From Patagioenas fasciata (lineage: Eukaryota > Chordata > Aves > Columbiformes > Columbidae): a DNA stretch of 64,000 nt. The stretch is taken from contig NC_092520.1 in assembly GCF_037038585.1 (NCBI RefSeq), positions 18,049,001-18,113,000 of the forward strand, read 5' to 3'. The notes below the pieces were generated by a model, which was not told the origin of the DNA, searched no databases, and saw only the letters and a program-made list of their open reading frames with translations. Shown piece by piece: positions 63,701 through 64,000 of the stretch (its first letter is position 1; every line of letters begins with the position of its first letter). A program made the translations under genes and the position numbers.

Positions 63701-64000
63701 TACTCTGGATTTCCACACTGAACATTCTGTGGATGTGTTTTTCTGACATATTGAATCTTAAACGTGTTGTGTGTTACCTGTTTACACTTCCTCATTGTCA
63801 AAGCATGATTTTTCTTTTTATAAGCAAAAGTGCTGGGTTTTGGTTCGGTTTTTACCTGTTATGCAGTTTCCATCACTTCCAATAACCCCAATGCCTTATT
63901 AGGCACCATACTGAAAACTGTACTCTTTCATTAAAATAAAACCTATTTCAAGTGAGATAAAAGTAAATGCAACATTGAAAACTCAGAACCCATCTACACT
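60785..64000 (-). other. GUCY1A2: Part of the next upstream GUCY1A2 intron
   Basis: From the acceptor at 60785 to the window edge there is no further cyclase exon. The sequence is AT-rich with A/T runs. A 173-codon minus-strand frame at 63280-63801 shows no known family and lacks splice-site support. Confidence 0.8.
62450..62531. repeat. T/G-rich low-complexity tract
   Basis: Irregular TTTTG and TTTGTTTT runs over about 80 bases. It yields a phenylalanine/valine-rich open frame that should not be read as a gene. Confidence 0.85.

Noticed and set aside
63280-63801. 173-codon minus-strand frame
   Set aside because: No known motif, no supporting splice sites; AT-rich intron of GUCY1A2. Likely chance.

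Overview
This is a vertebrate nuclear window, almost certainly from a bird. The evidence is CR1 retrotransposons of several ages, two solo LTRs, and two exons of soluble guanylate cyclase alpha-2 (GUCY1A2) that are close to the mammalian protein. Coding DNA is sparse and split by introns with GT/AG borders. I saw no rRNA, tRNA, CRISPR or bacterial-type operon.

Layout. (1) 1-8610 is one copy of a segmental duplication, partly repeated at 21474-24008. Only this copy carries a 6.1 kb middle piece (1526-7607), which holds a 78-bp palindromic mariner-type element, a CR1 3' fragment and an unidentified exon-like frame. (2) 8611-12740 is mostly a minus-strand CR1 with endonuclease and reverse transcriptase remnants, split by a solo LTR at 10811-11449. 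(3) 14640-20800 is a GC-richer block with a minus-strand RhoGAP-family gene (PH plus RhoGAP domains, TAGAP/ARHGAP20-like). Twelve coding exons join in phase into a 421-residue protein. Directly downstream lies a second copy of its RhoGAP exons, and a roughly 2 kb unit is tandemly repeated. (4) 21474-24008 is the second copy of the segmental duplication. (5) 24009-48565 is long AT-rich noncoding DNA with old and young CR1 pieces. Its right part lies downstream of the GUCY1A2 stop codon and may include the 3' UTR. (6) 48566-64000 belongs to GUCY1A2 on the minus strand: the last coding exon, an 11.9 kb intron holding a solo LTR with a 5-bp target duplication, the penultimate coding exon, and part of the next intron.

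The most notable biology is the RhoGAP locus. The four residues that define RhoGAP catalysis (arginine finger, the Lys/Arg pair, the Asn) are all replaced. The predicted start, MGQVNCC, fits an N-myristoylation signal with adjacent cysteines. The product therefore looks like a membrane-attached pseudo-GAP. The duplicated exon block is phase-compatible with being spliced on as a second GAP domain, but each copy carries a different defect. The locus sits inside what looks like a tandem segmental duplication, so copy number may vary.
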